Source: Albirhodobacter sp042466415 (lineage in GTDB: Bacteria > Pseudomonadota > Alphaproteobacteria > Rhodobacterales > Rhodobacteraceae). Taken from it: a DNA stretch of 64,000 nt. The notes below the pieces were generated by a model. That model was given only the letters and a program-made list of their open reading frames with translations, was not told the origin of the DNA and ran no database searches. Shown here one piece after another: positions 59,744 to 64,000 of this stretch. The first letter of the stretch is position 1. Every line of letters begins with the position of its first letter. Where the stretch lies: contig NZ_JAXHCH010000001.1 in NCBI RefSeq assembly GCF_042466415.1, forward strand, positions 1 to 64,000. Reading direction: 5' to 3'. The position numbers were made by a program, and so were the translations under genes.

Positions 59744-59775
59744 TCAGAAAACAGTCCGGGGGACTGTTTTCCTGA
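59744..59775 (+). repeat. Palindromic hairpin insert with 11-bp perfect stem
   Basis: gaaaacagtcc (59747–59757), loop ggg, then ggactgttttc (59761–59771), extended by tca/tga with one bulge. It interrupts the IS5-like transposase after FFPKS. It differs from the variable-hairpin repeats. I know similar gaaaac..gttttc palindromes as dispersed repeats of Rhodobacterales. Confidence 0.7.
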
Positions 59776-60012
59776 GGATGGGCAAGCCCAGCGTCGATGA
59801 TCTCCGTGTTCTCAGCGGTATAATTTTCATCAATTGCAATGGTTTGCGCTGGTGTGACGCGCCGAAGGAACATGGCCCGTCCAAGACCCTCTACAACCGC
59901 TGGAAGCGCTGGAGTGACAACGGGGTCTTCGCCCGGATCATGGTCGGCCTGGCCGCCGAGAGCGCCGAGCACAAGACAATCATGATCGACGCGACGTATC
60001 TGAAGGCGCATC

Positions 60013-60051
60013 CGTTGCCCGGCAGCACATGCAGGGCATGTGCGAGAGGGG
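60013..60051 (+). repeat. Variable-hairpin repeat, copy C
   Basis: cgttgcccggcag, perfect core hairpin cacatgc-agg-gcatgtg, then cgagagggg. It is inserted in the IS5-like gene between the codons for KAH and the TASSLGVKKGGRG stretch. Confidence 0.75.
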
Positions 60052-60123
60052 CACGGCATCGAGCCTTGGGGTGAAAAAGGGGGGCGCGGGCGCCAGATCG
60101 GGCGCACCAAAGGTGGCATGAAC

Positions 60124-60165
60124 CGTTGCCCGGCAGGGCATTGCGCAGCAATGTCCCGAGAGGGA
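60124..60165 (+). repeat. Variable-hairpin repeat, copy D
   Basis: cgttgcccggcag, core ggcattgc-gca-gcaatgtc (one G-T wobble), then ccgagaggga. It is inserted in the IS5-like gene after the codons for TKGGMN, 73 nt after copy C. Confidence 0.75.
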
Positions 60166-60321
60166 CCAAGCTGCACGCCGATGCCGATGCGCAAGGGCGG
60201 CCGATCGGGTTCTTCATGTCGGCTGGGAAGGTCAGATGGAGTGGTTGCCGCCCTCCCTAGACGGCATCGCAATGTGCCAAGGTCGTGGTGTTCAACGCCA
60301 CGCGCAAAGGAGGGCGGCGAG

Positions 60322-61212
60322 ATGAAGAATATGATGATCGGGGTCGATCTGGCAAAGGCAGTTTTTCAAGTTCATGGTGCCCTTCGAACGGGGGAGGTCC
60401 AGTTCCGCAAGAAGCTGACGCGGAAGCAATTCCCCGCGTTCATGGCGCAGCAAGCGCCCAGCATGGTGATTTTCGAGGCGTGCGGCAGCACACATTTTTG
60501 GGCCCGTGAGATGGAGGCTCTTGGGCACGAGGTAAAGCTGATCGCACCGCAGTATGTGCGCCCTTTTGTGAAGCGGCAGAAAAATGATGCGGTCGATGCT
60601 GAGGCGCTTGTCATTGCGGCACGCCAGCCTGAGATGCGTTTTGTGGAGCCCAAAACAGTCGAGCAGCAGTCTTGCGCGGCAGTCTTCCGCGGCCGGGAAC
60701 GTCTGGTGCATCAGCGGGCCGCTGATGTGAACGCCTTACGGGCTCTGCTGTATGAGCACGGCTACGTGTTTCCGGTCGGCATGTCCCACCTCAATCGCAT
60801 GGCGGCGCTAGTGCAGGATGAGACCGTCGACTTGCACGCGCTGATCCGGGAAGAGTGCCTGGACCTGCTCGGGCAGATCGCAGAGAAAACCGCGCGTATC
60901 ATTGAGCGCACCACGAAGCGCAAGACGCTGGCCACCCGGTCAGACAGAGCACGCCGGCTACAGACGATGCCGGGAGTTGGACCACTGACGGCCGTTGCAG
61001 TCGAGGCGTTTGGTCCCGACATGGTGGAATTCAAAACCGGGCGCAACTTTGCGGCTTGGTTGGGCCTTGTTCCTCGGCAACATTCCTCCGGAGCAAGGAG
61101 CGCCTTGGTCGCATGACGAAGGCTGGTCAAGCCGATGTCCGACGCCTGTTGATCATCGGTGCAATGTCGCGACTGAACTGGCTCGGACAGCGCACAATTA
61201 CGGAGGGCAGCT
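60322..61212 (+). pseudogene. IS110-family transposase, frameshifted and 3'-truncated
   Basis: Starts MKNMMIGVDLAKAVFQVHGA at 60322 with agggcggcga upstream. It has DEDD-type acidic residues (GVDLAK, FEACGSTHFW, NDAVDAEAL) and the transposase_20 part (RRLQTMPGVGPLTAVAVEAF). A missing base near 61092 shifts the frame after QHSSG; the remainder (LGRMTKAGQADVRRLLIIG, MSRLNWLG) reads in another frame and breaks at about 61212 at the IS481 fragment. The left end is inside the IS5-like gene. Confidence 0.82.
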
Positions 61213-61428
61213 ACCAGCCAACGGATGCGGGATGGATGGCTGCAGGGCATAGAGGCAGTCGTCCAGCGGCAGCAGCGTGTGCCGCCGAAAAGCGACAACG
61301 GTCGCCTCCTCCGCCTCAGTCAGGATCGTCGAGCGGGGCTCTCTCGGTCCCGTCTTGAGATCCGCAACCGTCTGGCGCTTGCGCCACTTCGAGACTGTCT
61401 TGGGGTTGATCCCCAGCACTCTGCTCAA
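61213..61428 (-). pseudogene. IS481-family transposase N-terminal fragment
   Basis: GINPKTVSKWRKRQTVADLK, TGPREPRSTILTEAEEATVV and HTLLPLDDCLYALQPSIPH match IS481 transposases around the HTH and the start of the integrase domain. It is cut at about 61213. Upstream (61429–61515) the N-terminal residues survive only out of frame. Confidence 0.78.
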
Positions 61429-61429
61429 C

Positions 61430-61799
61430 GTCGCGAGCGAAGCTTGCGATCATTCGGGACATCCCTCGAACCAATGGCGGGCTGGCCCTCATTATTGCAG
61501 CTCTGACAGCGTGCGCCCCTCTCGGTGAATGCGCGCATTCACCTGCCGGTCAACGGGATCGTGGCGCTTTCAGGACGAACCTGGCCCATAATGCTTCCTT
61601 CCATTCCTGAGAAAGGATCGCACCATCAAACCGTGGGATCAAACACCTATTCGGAGCCATGGAAGCAGTCGCCACTGAGCCATCAGGCCGCAGTTTACAA
61701 GCGGGTGTCGGAAGGGGTTTAGCGTATCGACGCTAAATAAATGCATGAAACGGCGCTGAGTTTGGGTGGCGAAGTTGTCAGTATTAGGTCATGCACCGA
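61430..61799. other. Gene-free stretch before attR
   Basis: About 370 bases with short, unsupported ORFs. Apart from the degraded upstream part of the IS481 fragment I see nothing in it. Confidence 0.4.
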
Positions 61800-61842
61800 A
61801 GCCGAGGTAGGTTTCGGCGGTTGCATGCTCCCGCAACCAACA
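61800..61842 (+). repeat. attR (43-bp direct repeat, copy 2)
   Basis: Same 43 bases as 22465–22507, ending in the core ctcccgcaaccaaca at 61828–61842. The sequence to its right (aacaccaatcaatatcagac) differs from the recombinase side and leads into a terminator, as expected for the chromosome downstream of tRNA-fMet. It marks the right end of island 2. Confidence 0.78.
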
Positions 61843-61869
61843 AACACCAATCAATATCAGACCACTCAC

Positions 61870-61892
61870 AACCCGCCACGGCGGGTTTTTGG
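61870..61892 (+). terminator. Rho-independent terminator, probably the original rrn terminator
   Basis: acccgcc-acg-gcgggt (61871–61886) followed by ttttt, 28 nt after the attR core. In an island-free chromosome it would lie about 65 nt downstream of tRNA-fMet and end the rrn transcript. That position is inferred by joining 5805 to 61843. Confidence 0.72.
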
Positions 61893-62186
61893 CGTTTGAC
61901 CCCGCAGAAAAGCCGCAAGCCAACCTCGCAAACCGACACAACCCAGCGTCACCCGACCCTAGCGCCACTCACAAATACACCGAGAATACGAACTCGCGTG
62001 ACGGTTGTTGCTACACTCCAACAGGATGTCGCGTTTTGTCAGGTCTGTTGGATCGACCACGCCACTCCGATACACGATCAAGCAAGCGGGGAAGACGTCG
62101 AAAATTGCTGCTCTCCGACTTGAGCGCGGTCATGATCTTCGCAAAAGATGCTTTGGCCGGACTTCCCTCGCACCGATGTCTGGAGC
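61893..62186. other. Gene-free chromosomal stretch
   Basis: Nearly 300 bases without a gene that I can support. Short open frames here have no recognisable content. I see no terminator for the ABC gene on the minus strand. Confidence 0.4.
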
Positions 62187-62882
62187 CTAGTGCCTATCAT
62201 CCACGCGTACGATACGCCCGTCTTCGAGGGTCAGAATGCAGTCGGCGCGATCGAGGATCCGGTTGTCATGAGTGACGAGCAGGGTCGTCGTGCCGCGTTC
62301 AGCCCCCATGCGCTTTAGCAGGTCGACGACCTCGGCAGCGCTGTCCTTATCCAAGGCGGCGGTCGGCTCATCGGCGAGTACCAAAGCCGGATTTCCGACC
62401 AATGCGCGCGCCACGGCGACACGCTGTTTTTGACCGCCCGAGAGATTGGCAGGAAGATAGCTCACGCGGTCAGACAGGCCGACAAGATCCAACGCATGTC
62501 GGGCAGCCGTCTGCGCCTTTGCGTCTGACACGCCGCGGTGAACTTGCAACCCCATCATGACATTTTGCGTCGCGGTCAGGCTTTCGTGAAGGTTATGCGC
62601 CTGAAAGATAAACCCAAGCCGCCGCCGCAAGGCGACAAGCTCGGCTTCGGTCGCCCCGTTCAGCTGTCGATCCAGCAAGGTGACCGAACCCTCCTGCACG
62701 GCCCGAAGGCAGCCGACCAGCGTCAGGACAGTGGTTTTGCCAGACCCCGAAGGCCCCATCAACACTGTGAAGCTGCCGCGTTTCAACGTCAGATTGATAT
62801 CAAACAGTGCCTGTTTGCGCACCTCACCCGCCCCGAACCAGTGGTTCAAGCCGTTGGTCTCAAGGATGTTATCGTGGTCCAT
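62187..62882 (-). CDS. ABC transporter ATP-binding protein, DevA type
   Basis: 231 residues. Walker A GPSGSGKTT, Q loop FQAHNLHESL, signature LSGGQKQRVAVARAL, Walker B LVLADEPTAALD and H-loop LLVTHDNRI are all present. It belongs to the MacB/LolD/DevA group, which energises FtsX-type permeases. Its start is 7 nt after the stop of the permease gene on the same strand, so the pair forms an operon. Likely exports a lipid or other envelope compound with an HlyD-type adaptor outside the window. Confidence 0.93.
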   Translation of the reverse strand: MDHDNILETNGLNHWFGAGEVRKQALFDINLTLKRGSFTVLMGPSGSGKTTVLTLVGCLRAVQEGSVTLLDRQLNGATEAELVALRRRLGFIFQAHNLHESLTATQNVMMGLQVHRGVSDAKAQTAARHALDLVGLSDRVSYLPANLSGGQKQRVAVARALVGNPALVLADEPTAALDKDSAAEVVDLLKRMGAERGTTTLLVTHDNRILDRADCILTLEDGRIVRVDDRH

Positions 62883-62889
62883 CAGCGCC

Positions 62890-64000
62890 TCAAAACAGAT
62901 CAGCGGGATCGGCGGCGGCTAGGCGACGGGTGGCAATCGCCCCCGAGAGCGCCGAGAACACGACTGTGCCTACAAACACGCTCACCGCCATGGAAAGCGA
63001 CATTCCCAAGGGCAGGGTTGTGATTTTGCCCATCATGGATAGGATCGCCGCGCCAATGATCAGGCCGGGGATGAACCCCATAAACCCGAGGATAAGCGCC
63101 TCCTCGAACACGACCCCCAGAAAGAAGCTCGGTCCGTAGCCCATTGCTTTAAAGGTCGCGTATTCGCGCAGGTGCTCAGCGACATCGGTCGATAGCACTT
63201 GATAAACGATCACCAAACCTACGAGCACGCCGATCAGCACCCCAAAGCCAAATATGATGCCCGTGGGCCTGCGCGTTTGCTGATAGGTGAGATCGTCCTG
63301 CGCGGCTTTTGCAAAGCTGCGGATGCGTAGGGTGGGATCTGAAATCAGGTTGCGCAGCCGCGCGATGACTGCATCGACATTTGCACCGGCACGTAGTTTT
63401 AGCAAAATGTGATCGGGGGCCGCGGAGCTTCGGGCGGGAAACAGCGATAGGAACGTCTGATCCGATACCAGCATATATCCATCGCCCCCAAAACCACCCC
63501 CGCCTGCGAATGTGTTATAGGCCACCAAGGTGCGTCCCGATGCCTCAAACGCGAGCGGCGTACGGGGTTGGGTTGATGCAGCTTCGTCTTGGGTAAATCC
63601 GCGCGCAAGGCGATCGAGTAGCACCGCGTCTTGTACCTCTAACAGCGGCAGATCGCCGGCAATCTGGGGGTTGATAAAGACTGGCTTCACCGGGTCGATG
63701 CCGAAGGTGGATAGGCTGATATCCTTCTCTCCTCGGTCCCAAGCCACGTTGGATACGAACAGCCCCATGCCATCCGTCACATCCGGATCAGCCATCGCTT
63801 GCAAACGCCACTGTCTGGCAACGTTGCCTCCATCGGTCAGGGAATTGGCGTCGCCAGCCGAAATCATGATGTCGGCTTGGAAGAATTCGTAAGGACGCAG
63901 TGTCGCCGCCCCCATTGAATTCATGATGCCAAGCTGCACAAACACCAGCACGTTTGCAAAGGCGACGCCCGCGAGCGCGGCCGCGAACCTTGGGCGGTTA
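62890..64000 (-). CDS. DevC-type ABC transporter permease (5' end outside window)
   Basis: The frame is open from 64000 (FAAALAGVAFANVLVFVQLG) to a stop at 62890, at least 370 residues. It has a periplasmic domain after the first membrane helix (EFFQADIMISAGDANSLTDG) and three C-terminal helices (IIFGFGVLIGVLVGLVIVY, FMGFIPGLIIGAAIL, VSVFVGTVVFSALSG). This is the FtsX/DevC arrangement. The start lies beyond the window. Its ATPase partner follows directly. Confidence 0.88.
   Translation of the reverse strand, partial: NRPRFAAALAGVAFANVLVFVQLGIMNSMGAATLRPYEFFQADIMISAGDANSLTDGGNVARQWRLQAMADPDVTDGMGLFVSNVAWDRGEKDISLSTFGIDPVKPVFINPQIAGDLPLLEVQDAVLLDRLARGFTQDEAASTQPRTPLAFEASGRTLVAYNTFAGGGGFGGDGYMLVSDQTFLSLFPARSSAAPDHILLKLRAGANVDAVIARLRNLISDPTLRIRSFAKAAQDDLTYQQTRRPTGIIFGFGVLIGVLVGLVIVYQVLSTDVAEHLREYATFKAMGYGPSFFLGVVFEEALILGFMGFIPGLIIGAAILSMMGKITTLPLGMSLSMAVSVFVGTVVFSALSGAIATRRLAAADPADLF

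Larger units (their letters stand above)
59670..60240 (+). pseudogene. IS5-like transposase remnant with hairpin insertions
   Basis: It starts MSNLCWLSDVQMERLKPFFP and continues KPSVDDLRVLSGIIFIN, TLYNRWKRWSDNGVFARIM and TIMIDATYLKAHP, as in IS5/IS1182-type DDE transposases. Reading breaks at a palindrome (59744–59775) and at two variable-hairpin repeats (60013 and 60124). The C-terminal part is missing at about 60240, where an IS110 starts. Dead. Confidence 0.82.

Overview
The window comes from an alphaproteobacterium of the order Rhodobacterales (Rhodobacteraceae or Roseobacteraceae). This is suggested by the 16S sequence, the rrn order 16S–tRNA-Ile–tRNA-Ala–23S–5S–tRNA-fMet, the high GC of most cargo genes and the families present. 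I cannot name the genus.

Layout. (1) 1–5802: a complete rRNA operon ending in tRNA-fMet. (2) 5806–61842: about 56 kb of integrated DNA that reads as two islands inserted in tandem at the 3' end of tRNA-fMet. A 15-bp core (ctcccgcaaccaaca) occurs at 5791, 22493 and 61828. The last two copies lie inside a 43-bp exact direct repeat (22465–22507 and 61800–61842). Each island starts with a closely related large serine recombinase on the minus strand, preceded by a small conserved ORF, a second conserved small ORF (decayed in island 1) and an AAA+ ATPase gene. (3) 61843–64000: resumed chromosome, with a terminator at 61870 that was probably the original end of the rrn operon, followed by a DevA/DevC-type ABC exporter.

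Island 1 (5806–22507) carries a truncated FtsH-like ATPase/peptidase and a truncated DUF3644 gene separated by an IS, a second decayed IS, and an intact nitrilase-centred Nit1C/MSMEG_0568-type operon (20485 down to 13930) with a divergent MocR-type regulator. Nit1C clusters are linked to cyanide or nitrile nitrogen assimilation in other bacteria.

Island 2 (22508–61842) carries an AAA+ ATPase, a Mob-type relaxase, a YHYH–PEBP secreted-protein operon, a 1,500-residue RTX protein, Tn3 remnants, and an inverted pair of identical-looking IS3 elements around truncated ArdC and large-NTPase fragments. Next comes a gene block (42.4–59.6 kb) with a decayed Tat-exported thioredoxin-fold protein, a metallophosphoesterase, a VirD4/TraG-like ATPase with no visible membrane anchor, a CHAT-domain protease with an HTH/DUF4384-like partner, several lipoproteins and membrane proteins, an OmpA-like protein and an exported ClpP/crotonase-fold protein. 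I regard 44.4–59.6 kb, especially the CHAT branch, as the best candidate for an undescribed system. The island ends in layered, dead transposases.

Two further signals stand out. A roughly 40-bp repeat with constant arms and a variable but always self-complementary core sits inside transposase genes at four places (12.2, 12.3, 60.0 and 60.1 kb). And the C-terminus of recombinase 1 is encoded by the antisense strand of tRNA-fMet, so integration rewrites the integrase end.
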